In this document: positions 34,097-43,725 of the stretch, in pieces
Layout of the letters: each line of letters begins with the position of its first letter
How positions within the stretch are numbered: the first letter of the stretch is position 1
DNA from: Campylobacter concisus
GTDB lineage: Bacteria; Campylobacterota; Campylobacteria; Campylobacterales; Campylobacteraceae
Reading direction: 5' to 3'
DNA: 64,000 nucleotides
Assembly: GCF_002165775.1 (NCBI RefSeq)
Contig: NZ_NDYP01000005.1
Span: 1-64,000, forward strand
Position numbers and translations under genes: made by a program
Notes under the pieces: generated by a model
What the model was told of the DNA's origin: nothing
Database searches by the model: none
Seen by the model: only the letters and a program-made list of their open reading frames with translations

Positions 34097-35269
34097 ATGA
34101 AAAACGATATTGTGTCTAAGCTCTACAATCTCTTTTTAGTTATTGTCTTATTTACACTACCAGTAACTGAGGGCTTAAAGCAAATTTCACTTACACTTTT
34201 TGTCTTGGCTGGAATTTATATTTGTGTCAAAGAAAAAAGGCAATTTAAATTTGATCTCATAAATATCTCACTTTTTATCTTTGTTTTGGCTACTTTTATA
34301 AGTTGTCTTATAAATGGAGTTTCTGCATCAAGAGCGCTTGATCCACTAAGGTGTATGCTATTTTTCTTTGTAGCCAGAAGTGTCGGCGTAGAAAAAATAA
34401 ATTTTAAATTTTTATTTTTTGCCTTATTTGCTGGTTTTATTGCTGCGTTTATCCCTGCTTGTATAGAAAAATTCACTTCAAATGATCCTTTAGCACTTTT
34501 TGAGCTTAAATCAATAGGACACGTAAATCATAGCGCTATTTTTATGCTACTAGTTTTTTGTGTAGCATTAGTTTCGATAAATAGCAAAGAAATTTTTGAA
34601 AAGTATATAGGCATAAGTGTTGCCGGATTTTGCGTCCTTGGTATAATGATAGCTGGCTCTAGAGCTACAATGTATCTTTTGCCAATTATCATTTTTATTT
34701 ACTTGTTTTTTGAAATTCTAAATAAACAGATAAAAATAAAATTTTTATTAGGCTTGATAATTTTATTTAGTGTAATAGCTATTTCTTATATATATATATC
34801 AGTAAATATCGCTCAAGATGAAAGATTGTATAGTCAACTAACAAAGGGGGTAACTGGATCAGAGACTAGATATCCGATCTTTGCTAGCGCGTTTTATACG
34901 TGGTTAGAACACCCTTTATTTGGGATAGGTTCTGGTGAGTTTAAGATCATTGATATAACAAAATATTTTCCAGGCAATGTTGAAGTTCATGTTAGTCACG
35001 CACACAATACCTTTTTAACATTTTTAACAGAAAAGGGCGTCGTTGCCTTGTTTGCATATTTGGTATTTCAACTATTACTCTTTATAAAATTCATTAAAAA
35101 TTTTAGACAAAATAGCATAGTTTTTCTTGCACTTTTAATGCTTATGGCTAATAATATAATCTCACTTGCAAATACAACATTTCACCATGAAAATGCCCTT
35201 TTAATGCTACTATTTTGGGCCCTAGCTTTAAGTGCGATAGATGAAAAATCGACCTTAAAAATTAGCTAA
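34097..35269 (+). CDS. waaL: O-antigen ligase family membrane protein (WaaL-like)
   Basis: A 390-residue polytopic protein with about ten to twelve hydrophobic segments and a large periplasmic loop containing ERLYSQLTKGVTGSETRYPI and SHAHNTFLTFLTEKG, the conserved region of the Wzy_C/ligase family. It would join a lipid-linked glycan to the lipid A core in the periplasm. In Campylobacter such proteins also act as single-sugar or core ligases. No wzx or wzy is in the window, so the donor glycan is unknown. AAAGGATCTGC precedes the ATG. Confidence 0.75.
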   Translation: MKNDIVSKLYNLFLVIVLFTLPVTEGLKQISLTLFVLAGIYICVKEKRQFKFDLINISLFIFVLATFISCLINGVSASRALDPLRCMLFFFVARSVGVEKINFKFLFFALFAGFIAAFIPACIEKFTSNDPLALFELKSIGHVNHSAIFMLLVFCVALVSINSKEIFEKYIGISVAGFCVLGIMIAGSRATMYLLPIIIFIYLFFEILNKQIKIKFLLGLIILFSVIAISYIYISVNIAQDERLYSQLTKGVTGSETRYPIFASAFYTWLEHPLFGIGSGEFKIIDITKYFPGNVEVHVSHAHNTFLTFLTEKGVVALFAYLVFQLLLFIKFIKNFRQNSIVFLALLMLMANNIISLANTTFHHENALLMLLFWALALSAIDEKSTLKIS

Positions 35270-35270
35270 C

Positions 35271-35320
35271 GCTTCAACACGCCTCAATCGTTTTAAATTG
35301 TATAAAGAAACGGTTGAAGC
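35271..35320. terminator. hairpin between waaL and uvrA
   Basis: GCTTCAAC at 35271 pairs with GTTGAAGC at 35313; an alternative inner stem CAATCGTTT / AAACGGTTG also forms. A T-rich run follows on the plus strand, so it probably ends the waaL transcript and may serve the convergent uvrA. Confidence 0.45.
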
Positions 35321-35327
35321 AAATCTT

Positions 35328-38156
35328 TTATTTTTTCTTCATTTCCTCAAGCTCTTGTGCGAGAAATTCTCCAGTGTAGCTACCAGTTTTTTTATAGTTT
35401 TTAGCTACTTCTTTTACGTTGCCGCACGCTATTACTTTGCCACCCTTTGCGCCGCCTTCTGGTCCCATATCAATGATGTAGTCGCAGTTTTTGATAACAT
35501 CCATATTATGCTCGATCACAAAAACAGAATTTCCAAGATCGACCAGGTGATTTAGTACCTTTACCAGCCTATCAACATCAGCAAAATGAAGCCCTGTCGT
35601 TGGTTCATCAAGGATGTAAAGCGTATTTCCGGTATCACTTCTACTAAGCTCTTTTGCTAGCTTCACGCGCTGCGCCTCGCCGCCACTAAGTGTGACTGCA
35701 TTTTGTCCAAGCGTTATGTAGCCAAGCCCCACGTCTTGCAACGTGGTGAGCTTTGAAGCGATCTTTGGCACAGCCTTAAAAAACTCAACCGCCTCATCTA
35801 TGCTCATATTTAGCACCTCGGCGATATTTTTGCCTTTATATAAAATTTCCAAGGTCTGAGCGTTATATCTAGCGCCATTACAAACGTCACAAACCACGTT
35901 TATATCAGGCAAAAAGTGCATCTCGATCGTGATCTCACCCTCGCCTTGGCACTTCTCGCAGCGTCCACCTTTGACGTTGAAGCTAAAGCGCCCTATTTTA
36001 TAGCCTCTAAGCTTGGCCTCTTTGGTCTGCGCAAACAAATTTCTTATCTCGTCCATCACACCGGTATATGTTGCTGGATTTGAGCGTGGAGTGCGGCCGA
36101 TCGGGCTTTGATCGAGGTAGATCACCTTATCTAAATTCTCAAGCCCGCTTAAATTTACCCCAGCTATCTTTTTAACTTTTTTAGCTCTATTTAGCTGCTC
36201 CTGCGCCTCTGGAAGCAAGGTCTGAAGTATTAGTGAACTCTTACCAGATCCTGAAACGCCGGTGATACCCACAAGGTTTCTAAGAGGAAATTTCGCGGTT
36301 AAATTTGAGATATTATTGATATTTACATTTGAAATTTCAAGCCACTTCTCAGCTTTCCTATTTTTTTGATAGTCTATCTTTTTCTTACCATTTATGTATT
36401 GTGCAGTCTGAGTATCTGAGCTTAAAAGCTCTTTTGAACTGCCTGCAAAGACCACGTTACCGCCAAATTTACCAGCTCCAGGGCCAATATCTACGATAAA
36501 ATCAGCCTCTTCTATCGTTTTTTTGTCATGCTCAACGACGATTACAGAGTTGCCTTTGGCTTGTAAATTTCTAAGCGTTTTTATGAGTTTTAGTGTATCT
36601 CGCTCGTGAAGGCCGATGCTTGGCTCATCAAGCACGTACATGACGCCACTTAGCCCACTTCCTATCTGGCTCGCGATCCTAATACGCTGCGCCTCACCAC
36701 CACTGATCGTCCTAGCATCACGTCCAAGCGACAAATAGCCAAGCCCCACGTCATACAAAAAGAAAAGCCTCTCGTTGATCTCTTTTAAGATAGGCTTTGC
36801 GATCGCCTTGTCATAGTCGCTAAGATATGCGAAATTTTTCTCATTTGAAAAAAATGCAGTGCAGTTTTCTATGCTCATATCTAAAATTTCACCAAGTCCA
36901 AGGCCAGCGACCTTGACCGCTAAACTTTGAGGCTTTAGCCTGTGTCCGTTACAAGCATCACAAATTTTCTCACTCATGTATTCGTCAAAGTCTTTGTAAT
37001 CCTTCAAAAGCCCATGTGAAATTTTAACCACTCCATCAAACTTTCTAAGCAGCTTATTTCGCTTCCAAAAAAACTCAACTTCCTTGACATTCCCGTATAA
37101 AACAAGCCTCTTTTCATCTTCACTTAGCTCATAATATGGCTTTTTGATATCAATGCTATTTTGCTCACAAAAAGCAAGTAAAAATTTATAGTAATAGCTC
37201 ATGTTGTAGCCGTAAAGTAGCCTGATCGCTCCATTTTCTATCGACTTTTCCTCATCGATGATCTTGCTCATATCTAGGCTGTATCTTATACCAAGTCCGT
37301 CACAGTGCTCGCAAGCGCCCTTTGGAGAGTTAAAGCTAAAGCTTAGTGGCTCAAGTGGCGTAAATGAAATTTTGCAGTCAAAACAAGCCATGTGTTCACT
37401 GTAATGTATAAAACTCTCTTTTAAGCCCAGTTCATCGGCATTTGCGATCTCTATCTCAACCTCTCCAAAGCTCTCATTTAGTGCCTTTTCTACGTCGCTT
37501 GCAAGGCGCTCGTGATTTTGCTCATCAATAGCGATCCTATCAACGATAACCTTTATCGTGTGTTTTTTTGTTTTTGCAAGCTCGATCTCCTCGTCAAGCC
37601 TCACTACCACGCCATCTATCTGCGCTCTCACAAAGCCTTTTTGGCGTAAATTTTCGATCAAGTCCGCCCATGTGCCCTTTTTCTCACGCACTAGCGGTGC
37701 ATAAATGATTACTTTTGCGCCAAGTGGGAGTTTTGAAATTTCATTTATGATATCGCTCGCACTCATTTTTGAGATAGGTTTGCCACATTTATGGCAGTGT
37801 TGAACGCCGACCCTTGCGTATAAAAGCCTTAGATAGTCGTAAATTTCTGTAATCGTACCGACCGTTGAGCGAGGATTTTTAGAGGTGGTCTTTTGATCGA
37901 TCGCAATAGCAGGCGTTAAACCTTCTATCTTATCAACATCAGGCTTGCCAACGCGATCTAAAAACTGCCTAGCATAGCTGCTAAGGCTCTCCATGTATCT
38001 TCTTTGCCCCTCAGCATAAAGCGTATCAAAGGCTAGCGTACTCTTGCCGCTTCCGCTAAGACCGGTAAAAACTACTAATTTATTTTTTGGAATTTTGAGA
38101 TTTATATTTTTTAAGTTATGTTCCCTTGCGCCAGTTATTTCAATAATATCGTTCAT
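35328..38156 (-). CDS. uvrA: excinuclease ABC subunit A
   Basis: Damage-recognition ATPase of nucleotide excision repair. The 942 residues have two ABC modules with Walker A motifs GLSGSGKSTLAFD and GVSGSGKSSLI, ABC signatures (TISGGEAQRI and TLSGGEAQRV), and zinc-binding Cys pairs in CHKCGKPI, CFDC, CEKCQGEGEI and CDVCNGARYN. Complete and of normal length. Convergent with waaL; divergent from fdxA. Confidence 0.97.
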   Translation of the reverse strand: MNDIIEITGAREHNLKNINLKIPKNKLVVFTGLSGSGKSTLAFDTLYAEGQRRYMESLSSYARQFLDRVGKPDVDKIEGLTPAIAIDQKTTSKNPRSTVGTITEIYDYLRLLYARVGVQHCHKCGKPISKMSASDIINEISKLPLGAKVIIYAPLVREKKGTWADLIENLRQKGFVRAQIDGVVVRLDEEIELAKTKKHTIKVIVDRIAIDEQNHERLASDVEKALNESFGEVEIEIANADELGLKESFIHYSEHMACFDCKISFTPLEPLSFSFNSPKGACEHCDGLGIRYSLDMSKIIDEEKSIENGAIRLLYGYNMSYYYKFLLAFCEQNSIDIKKPYYELSEDEKRLVLYGNVKEVEFFWKRNKLLRKFDGVVKISHGLLKDYKDFDEYMSEKICDACNGHRLKPQSLAVKVAGLGLGEILDMSIENCTAFFSNEKNFAYLSDYDKAIAKPILKEINERLFFLYDVGLGYLSLGRDARTISGGEAQRIRIASQIGSGLSGVMYVLDEPSIGLHERDTLKLIKTLRNLQAKGNSVIVVEHDKKTIEEADFIVDIGPGAGKFGGNVVFAGSSKELLSSDTQTAQYINGKKKIDYQKNRKAEKWLEISNVNINNISNLTAKFPLRNLVGITGVSGSGKSSLILQTLLPEAQEQLNRAKKVKKIAGVNLSGLENLDKVIYLDQSPIGRTPRSNPATYTGVMDEIRNLFAQTKEAKLRGYKIGRFSFNVKGGRCEKCQGEGEITIEMHFLPDINVVCDVCNGARYNAQTLEILYKGKNIAEVLNMSIDEAVEFFKAVPKIASKLTTLQDVGLGYITLGQNAVTLSGGEAQRVKLAKELSRSDTGNTLYILDEPTTGLHFADVDRLVKVLNHLVDLGNSVFVIEHNMDVIKNCDYIIDMGPEGGAKGGKVIACGNVKEVAKNYKKTGSYTGEFLAQELEEMKKK

Positions 38157-38330
38157 TAAATTTATACAACCTTTTTAAAATTTTAATCTGTAAATTTAGT
38201 CTAAAAGTGATAAAAGATTTATAAAGTAGTTTTTCTAAAATTTAAGATCGTAGTTAAATTTAAGGGCTTATTTATATCATTTTCAGCTTTTTTTGATATT
38301 CTACGCCAAATTTTAACCTAAGGAGAAAAA

Positions 38331-38615
38331 ATGTCTGTAAAAATAACTGATATATGCATAAGCTGTGGTTCATGTATTGATGAATGCCCAGTTTCAGCTA
38401 TCGTTGATGATAGCGACAACCCAACTGGAGCAGATACATACTATGTTTATTCAAATAAATGCGTTGAGTGCGTAGGCTACAACGATGAGCCAGCCTGTGC
38501 ATCCGCCTGTCCAACTGACGGTTGTATCGTATGGGATACTGTTGTAGCAGGACAACCTTCTCGCGATCAAATCGGTGCTGATGCACGCAATGGCTCTATT
38601 CCAGTTATTCAATAA
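38331..38615 (+). CDS. fdxA: 2[4Fe-4S] ferredoxin, Allochromatium type
   Basis: Small electron carrier of 94 residues. Cluster I ligands: CISCGSCIDECP. Cluster II: CVECVGYNDEPACASACP, with eight residues between second and third cysteine, the spacing of Alvin-type low-potential ferredoxins. The C-terminal extension WDTVVAGQPSRDQIG also fits that group. Gene order fdxA-ndk matches C. jejuni. AAGGAG lies before the ATG. It is followed by its own terminator. Confidence 0.93.
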   Translation: MSVKITDICISCGSCIDECPVSAIVDDSDNPTGADTYYVYSNKCVECVGYNDEPACASACPTDGCIVWDTVVAGQPSRDQIGADARNGSIPVIQ

Positions 38616-38633
38616 ATTTATATTTATAAATTT

Positions 38634-38662
38634 TAGGCTCAATTTGGGCCTATTTTATTTTT
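38634..38662 (+). terminator. intrinsic terminator after fdxA
   Basis: Stem TAGGCTC / GGGCCTA with a five-base loop, then TTTTATTTTT. Separates fdxA from ndk. Confidence 0.7.
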
Positions 38663-38675
38663 AAGCTTTATTTGA

Positions 38676-38681
38676 TATAAT
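38676..38681 (+). promoter_or_regulatory. -10 element for the ndk operon
   Basis: TATAAT in TTTGATATAATTGCC, 44 bases before the ndk ATG and right after the fdxA terminator. It can start the ndk-DUF177-rpmF-plsX-fabH transcript. Confidence 0.6.
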
Positions 38682-38724
38682 TGCCAACTTCAATTTAAAT
38701 AACCTAGATTTAAGGAAAAAATTT

Positions 38725-39138
38725 ATGCAAAAAACACTTTCTATCATTAAGCCTGATGCTGTTAAGAAAAATGTTGTTGGAAAAATTATAGATAGATTTG
38801 AAAGTAACGGCCTAAGGATCGCAGCTGCAAAGAAAATCAAGCTTAGCAAATGCGATGCAAAAGCGTTTTACGCAGTTCACAAAGATAGACCTTTTTTCAA
38901 TGATTTAGTTGATTTTATGGTAAGCGGACCAGTTGTAGTTATGGTTTTAGAGGGTGAAAATGCAGTTGCTAAAAACCGCGAGCTAATGGGTGCAACTAAC
39001 CCAAAAGAAGCAGCTCCTGGCACTATAAGAGCTGATTTTGCCGATAGTATTGATGCAAATGCAGTTCACGGAAGTGACAGCCTAGAAAATGCTGTGAATG
39101 AGATAAATTTCTTCTTTGCTTTAAGAGAAATTTGCTAA
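38725..39138 (+). CDS. ndk: nucleoside diphosphate kinase
   Basis: Balances nucleoside triphosphates by phosphotransfer through a histidine. The 137 residues begin [14 protein letters not shown] and carry the active-site His in [12 protein letters not shown]. Normal length. First gene of a compact plus-strand operon leading into fatty-acid and phospholipid genes. Confidence 0.97.
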   Translation: MQKTLSIIKPDAVKKNVVGKIIDRFESNGLRIAAAKKIKLSKCDAKAFYAVHKDRPFFNDLVDFMVSGPVVVMVLEGENAVAKNRELMGATNPKEAAPGTIRADFADSIDANAVHGSDSLENAVNEINFFFALREIC

Positions 39139-39154
39139 CTTTAGGTCAAGAAAA

Positions 39155-39514
39155 TTGATTATATCTTTTTCTAAAATAGCAAACAAAAATATAAGCTTTG
39201 AGCTAGTAGGAAATGATAATTTAGTTTTTATTGGAATTTTAAAAAGAAAAGACCCTTTTTTGGTAAAATGCCAAGGCAAAATAAAAGGGAATGTAAATTA
39301 TGTTTGCGATCGATGCGGTGAAGTATTTATGCTACCTATCGATCAAGATGTAGAGCTAAATTTAAGTGACGGTATTTATAAAGATAGCGAAAATGAGCTT
39401 AGCGATACGATGGAATTTTTTGATGGCAATATTGATTTAAAAGAAGTCTTTGAGAGTGAGTTAGAAGCTTTTAAAAGCGATTATTTCTATTGTGAAAAAT
39501 GTAAAAATTTATAA
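39155..39514 (+). CDS. DUF177 (YceD) family protein
   Basis: A 119-residue protein with two CxxC pairs (VCDRCGEVF and YCEKCKNL) and the acidic tail of the family. DUF177 proteins usually sit directly before rpmF, as here, and have been linked to large-subunit ribosomal RNA accumulation. The start shown is TTG, since no ATG is in frame near the end of ndk; a weak AGG lies upstream. Confidence 0.8.
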   Translation: MIISFSKIANKNISFELVGNDNLVFIGILKRKDPFLVKCQGKIKGNVNYVCDRCGEVFMLPIDQDVELNLSDGIYKDSENELSDTMEFFDGNIDLKEVFESELEAFKSDYFYCEKCKNL

Positions 39515-39526
39515 AGGAGAGTAAAA

Positions 39527-39673
39527 ATGGCAGTACCAAAGCGAAGAGTGAGTCATTCTCGTGCAGCAAAACGCAGAACACATTATAAAGTTACACTTCC
39601 AGTACCTGTAAAAGACAAAGATGGTTCTTGGAAAATGCCTCACCGTATAAACAAAACTACAGGTGAATATTAA
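39527..39673 (+). CDS. rpmF: 50S ribosomal protein bL32
   Basis: A 48-residue ribosomal protein starting [20 protein letters not shown] and ending [10 protein letters not shown], typical of epsilonproteobacterial L32. AAAGGAGAG precedes the ATG. It lies between the DUF177 gene and plsX, the standard order. Confidence 0.96.
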   Translation: MAVPKRRVSHSRAAKRRTHYKVTLPVPVKDKDGSWKMPHRINKTTGEY

Positions 39674-39676
39674 AAT

Positions 39677-40666
39677 ATGATTCGCATTGCTATCGATGCT
39701 ATGGGTGGTGATTTTGGTGCAGATCCTATAATATCTGGTGTTATTGATGCACTAAAAGAGACAGAATTTAAAGCTGTATTAGTCGGCGATAGCAATGTCA
39801 TCAAACCACTCATTCCACAATCTTATTTAAAAAATATCGAATTTTTAGAAGCTAGCGAAGTTATCTCAATGGCAGATGGTGCAACTGATGCGCTTAAAAG
39901 AAAAGATAGTACGATCTACAAAGCAATTGAACTCTTAAAAAATAAGGAAGTTGATGCTGTAGTTTCTGCCGGTCATAGTGGTGCAACTATGAGTTTAGCT
40001 ACCCTAAGAATTGGTAGACTAAAAAATATTTCTCGTCCAGCAATTGCAACACTTATGCCAAATTCAAAAGAATCTGCGACTTTGGTTTTAGATGTTGGTG
40101 CAAATGTTGATTGTAGAAGCGAGCATTTGTTTCAATTTGCCATAATGGGTGAAGCCTATGCAAAAGAAATTTTAGGTAGAAAAGAGCCAAAAGTTGCTCT
40201 CTTGTCAAATGGCGAAGAAGAGAGCAAAGGCAATGAAGTTAGCAAAGAAGCATTTAAATTAGTTTCTAGGCTTGATAGCTTTGTTGGTAATGCAGAAGGT
40301 AATCAAATTTTTGATGGTAGTATTGATGTAATGGTTTGTGATGGTTTTATAGGAAATATTCTTTTAAAAACTAGCGAAGGCGTTGCAGATGCTATAGGTA
40401 AAATTATCAAAAAACAAATTAAAAAATCGCCTCTTGCTATAGCTGGCTCTGTACTCATGAGAAAAGTTTTTAAGACACTTAAAAAGCAGGTTAGCTATGA
40501 TGAATATGGCGGTGCACCACTTCTTGGTGTAAATGGTTGTGTTATCATAAGTCACGGCAAAAGTAATTCAAAAGCTATAAAAAATGCAATTTTTCAAGCA
40601 ATAAAATTTGCTAATTCAAATATAAATAAAGTTATCGAAGAAGAACTTTCGCACTTTGCAAGGTAA
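39677..40666 (+). CDS. plsX: phosphate acyltransferase PlsX
   Basis: Makes acyl phosphate from acyl-ACP for phospholipid synthesis. The 329 residues start with [18 protein letters not shown] and contain [29 protein letters not shown] and [16 protein letters not shown], all family hallmarks. Four bases after rpmF. Its product feeds PlsY (46073-46684) in this same window. Confidence 0.96.
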   Translation: MIRIAIDAMGGDFGADPIISGVIDALKETEFKAVLVGDSNVIKPLIPQSYLKNIEFLEASEVISMADGATDALKRKDSTIYKAIELLKNKEVDAVVSAGHSGATMSLATLRIGRLKNISRPAIATLMPNSKESATLVLDVGANVDCRSEHLFQFAIMGEAYAKEILGRKEPKVALLSNGEEESKGNEVSKEAFKLVSRLDSFVGNAEGNQIFDGSIDVMVCDGFIGNILLKTSEGVADAIGKIIKKQIKKSPLAIAGSVLMRKVFKTLKKQVSYDEYGGAPLLGVNGCVIISHGKSNSKAIKNAIFQAIKFANSNINKVIEEELSHFAR

Positions 40667-40669
40667 AAT

Positions 40670-41674
40670 ATGCCAAAAGCTTCACTGATTTCTATCGCTT
40701 CTTACATTCCAGAAAAAATTCTAACAAATTTTGACTTTGAAAAGATGGTTGAAACGAGTGATGAATGGATAGTAAAGCGAACAGGTATCGAACAAAGGCA
40801 TATTGCAACTAACGAAACAACAAGTGACCTTGGTACAAAAGCTGGTGAATTAGCCATAAAACGCTCAGGACTTGATAAATCTCAAATCGATGCAATTATC
40901 TGTGCTACGATATCTCCGGATCATCTTTGCATGCCATCTACTGCTTGCAAAATAGCTGCAAATTTGGGTCTAAATTATGGAGTTACAGCATTTGATATAA
41001 GTGCGGCTTGTACCGGTTTTATTTATCTTTTAGAGCTTGCAAATTCTCTCATTATTAGCGGTGCCAAAAAGAATGTCTTAATCATTGGGGCCGAAAAATT
41101 AAGCTCTATTGTTGACTATACAGATAGAAGCACTTGTATACTATTTGGTGATGGAGCAGGTGCAGCTATAATTAGTAGTAGTAATGATAATGAGATCATT
41201 GATATTCATACAGCAAGTGACGGCAAGCAAGCTGAACTTTTAATAACTCCAGGATGCGGGAGTGTATTTCCAGCCAGTGAGGAAACACTAAAAAATAGGC
41301 TAAATTTTATCCATATGAGTGGAAATGAAGTTTTTAAAATAGCAGTTCAAACACTTAGCAAAAGCGTAATAGAAATTTTACATGCAAATAAAATGCAAAG
41401 CGAAGATATTGATTTTTTTATACCTCATCAAGCAAATATAAGAATAATAGATGCAGTAAAAAATAGATTAAATTTTAAAGATGAGCAATGTGTCTTGACT
41501 GTTGCCAAATATGGCAATACAAGCTCCGCTTCAATTCCAATGGCTATAAATGATGCCTATGAAGACGGCCGCATCAAAAATGGTTCAGTTTTGCTTCTTG
41601 ACGCATTTGGTGGCGGCTTTACATGGGGATCAGCGATTCTAAAATTTGGCGGAAAAAATTTTAGTGATTTATGA
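40670..41674 (+). CDS. fabH: 3-oxoacyl-ACP synthase III
   Basis: Starts fatty-acid synthesis from acetyl-CoA and malonyl-ACP. The 334 residues include catalytic Cys in [11 protein letters not shown], His in IPHQANIRI and Asn in [10 protein letters not shown], plus the [16 protein letters not shown] segment. Three bases after plsX; last gene of the operon. Confidence 0.96.
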   Translation: MPKASLISIASYIPEKILTNFDFEKMVETSDEWIVKRTGIEQRHIATNETTSDLGTKAGELAIKRSGLDKSQIDAIICATISPDHLCMPSTACKIAANLGLNYGVTAFDISAACTGFIYLLELANSLIISGAKKNVLIIGAEKLSSIVDYTDRSTCILFGDGAGAAIISSSNDNEIIDIHTASDGKQAELLITPGCGSVFPASEETLKNRLNFIHMSGNEVFKIAVQTLSKSVIEILHANKMQSEDIDFFIPHQANIRIIDAVKNRLNFKDEQCVLTVAKYGNTSSASIPMAINDAYEDGRIKNGSVLLLDAFGGGFTWGSAILKFGGKNFSDL

Positions 41675-41870
41675 CAATCACAATAATCCATTTTCTAAAT
41701 TTTTAGCAACGCTTTTACTGACTTCTTTCAAATACTCTTATCAATAAATTTTTAAAAATTCAAATTTTTACAACTTTTAACAAAATCCATTTTCTATTTT
41801 TCCAATAACACTAAATTTACTAAATAAAAATTTCTAAAATATGTTTAAACTAAATTTAATTTTGAATAGA

Positions 41871-41876
41871 TATAAT
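41871..41876 (+). promoter_or_regulatory. -10 element for ahpC
   Basis: TATAAT in GAATAGATATAATTTCGC, 36 bases before the ATG. The rest of the 238-base gap after fabH is very AT-rich and shows no gene; a peroxide- or iron-regulator site is likely here but none could be assigned. Confidence 0.6.
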
Positions 41877-41912
41877 TTCGCAATCAATAAAATTTATTAT
41901 TAAGGAGAACAA

Positions 41913-42512
41913 ATGTTAGTAACAAAAAAAGCACCTGATTTTACAGCTGCAGCAGTTTTAGGAAACAATCAAATTGTAAATGATTTTAATCTTTATAAAA
42001 ATATTGGCGAGAAAGGCGCGGTTGTATTTTTCTATCCAATGGATTTTACTTTTGTTTGCCCAAGCGAAATTATCGCATTTGACAAAAGATATGACGAGTT
42101 CAAGTCACGTGGTATCGAAGTTATCGCAGTTTCATGCGACAATCAATTCTCACATTTTGCATGGAAAGAGACTCCGGTAAATAAAGGCGGTATTGGCAAA
42201 GTTCGCTTCCCTATCGTAGCTGATATGACAAAATCAATCGCTCGCGGATTTGACGTACTTCTAGAAGATGCTGGTGTGGCACTTCGTGGCTCATTCTTAC
42301 TAGACAAAGATGGCACTGTTCGCCATGCAGTTATCAACGATCTTCCACTTGGCAGAAACATCGATGAGATGATAAGAATGGTAGATACTATGCTATTTAC
42401 AAATGAGCACGGCGAAGTTTGTCCAGCTGGCTGGAACAAAGGTGATGCTGGCATGAAACCAAGCACTGAAGGTGTTGCTGACTACCTTTCACACAACGAA
42501 GGCAAACTATAA
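41913..42512 (+). CDS. ahpC: alkyl hydroperoxide reductase, 2-Cys peroxiredoxin
   Basis: Reduces peroxides. The 199 residues have the peroxidatic cysteine in DFTFVCPSEI and the resolving cysteine in GEVCPAGW near the C-terminus, so it is a typical 2-Cys enzyme. AAGGAG precedes the ATG and a strong promoter is near. In C. jejuni ahpC also neighbours fdxA and the rpmF-plsX-fabH group. Confidence 0.96.
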   Translation: MLVTKKAPDFTAAAVLGNNQIVNDFNLYKNIGEKGAVVFFYPMDFTFVCPSEIIAFDKRYDEFKSRGIEVIAVSCDNQFSHFAWKETPVNKGGIGKVRFPIVADMTKSIARGFDVLLEDAGVALRGSFLLDKDGTVRHAVINDLPLGRNIDEMIRMVDTMLFTNEHGEVCPAGWNKGDAGMKPSTEGVADYLSHNEGKL

Positions 42513-42517
42513 TCAAT

Positions 42518-42551
42518 AGAAATTTCTAGGTGTCTTTACCTAGAAATTTCT
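42518..42551. terminator. perfect 14-base-pair hairpin after ahpC
   Basis: Arms AGAAATTTCTAGGT and ACCTAGAAATTTCT around GTCTTT, six bases after the ahpC stop. No strong T run follows, so it may act as terminator or as 3' end stabiliser. Confidence 0.55.
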
Positions 42552-42634
42552 CCTCCAAATAAATTTAAATACTTTTTTAATATAACTTTTTATATCATAG
42601 CCTTGGCTTTAATCAATAACATTCCGGAGACTAC

Positions 42635-43717
42635 ATGGATTTTAAAGGCAGGCAAGAGCTTGTAATAAATTGCGAAGATAGCATACTTAAATTAAGAGAT
42701 AAATTTATCGATGACGGTATCAAATTTTGTAGACAGCTAACATTTATCGTGCCGTACGATCAGGTAAAAATTTGTCTTGAAAACATCTTTGATATACTGC
42801 TTATTCAAAAGCCAAATGCTACGCAGCTACAAGATGATTTAAATAATCTAATACCAAAATCAAATGCAAGAGATGAATTAATCAATTTCCTACTTTTAAA
42901 TTTGACTTTAAATTTTAGTCACTCTTGCGACAATAGCACCTTCGTAGGCTATTTCGTAAATGCCGTTTCAAGAATCAAAGAAATTTTATGTGGTGCCAAA
43001 GACCAGCAAGAAATAAGTGTAAAAGATATGATTGAGACCGGAACATTTTTTTATGAAGATCCGATCAATACATTCACTCGCATGAAAAAAGCCAAGGTAA
43101 GGCCAGAGCTTTTAAATTTATATGATGGATTAAATATAAAATATGAGGCTGAAATTTTAGAAGTTAAAGAAGATAGTGTCGTTTTTCGCGTGGATATGAT
43201 GCAAATTTTAGCCATGAAGCAAGACGGCAAAGGTTTTATTTTGCCAAATAGCTTTTTCTCAAAGCCATTATGTGCTGATATTGTTAATTACAATATAGTT
43301 AATAAAGGCGTCACTCTTTCAAACTTCTTACGAAATACGACGATGTACGCATATAAAAGAAAATTCCAACGTATCTTGCCAAATCGTTTTACCAAAGCTA
43401 TTATCAAAGGCAAGCAAGACAAGATCGAAGGTAGCCTTTATGATGTTTCTGAAGGCGGCATAAGCGTATTAAGCCCGCAAACTACAAATTTTCAAGATGG
43501 AGAAGAGCTAGAAGCGACCTTTGAAATCTTAATCGCACCAGATAAAGTAAAAAACGTGACTTTAAAGCTAAGACTTGTTACAGAGCTAGCATATAAAGGC
43601 TACATCAGATACTGCATGAAACTCATTGATGATGATGAAACGATAAAAGATTTTACGCAAAAGCGCATAAAAGAGACGCTTGACGAGCTTCGCTCACGTA
43701 TAAATTTATACGAATAA
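42635..43717 (+). CDS. PilZ-domain protein (putative cyclic di-GMP receptor)
   Basis: A 360-residue cytoplasmic protein. The last 120 residues form a PilZ domain with the cyclic di-GMP signature: RKFQR (Arg-x3-Arg) near DNA 43360 and DVSEGGISVL (Asp-x-Ser-x2-Gly). The first 240 residues are helical and then beta-rich, unrecognised, perhaps a YcgR-like N-terminal unit. Lies eight bases before the HerA-like ATPase gene, so they probably share a transcript. Output target unknown. Start ATG follows CCGGAGACTAC. Confidence 0.75.
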   Translation: MDFKGRQELVINCEDSILKLRDKFIDDGIKFCRQLTFIVPYDQVKICLENIFDILLIQKPNATQLQDDLNNLIPKSNARDELINFLLLNLTLNFSHSCDNSTFVGYFVNAVSRIKEILCGAKDQQEISVKDMIETGTFFYEDPINTFTRMKKAKVRPELLNLYDGLNIKYEAEILEVKEDSVVFRVDMMQILAMKQDGKGFILPNSFFSKPLCADIVNYNIVNKGVTLSNFLRNTTMYAYKRKFQRILPNRFTKAIIKGKQDKIEGSLYDVSEGGISVLSPQTTNFQDGEELEATFEILIAPDKVKNVTLKLRLVTELAYKGYIRYCMKLIDDDETIKDFTQKRIKETLDELRSRINLYE

Positions 43718-43725
43718 GGCAGTTA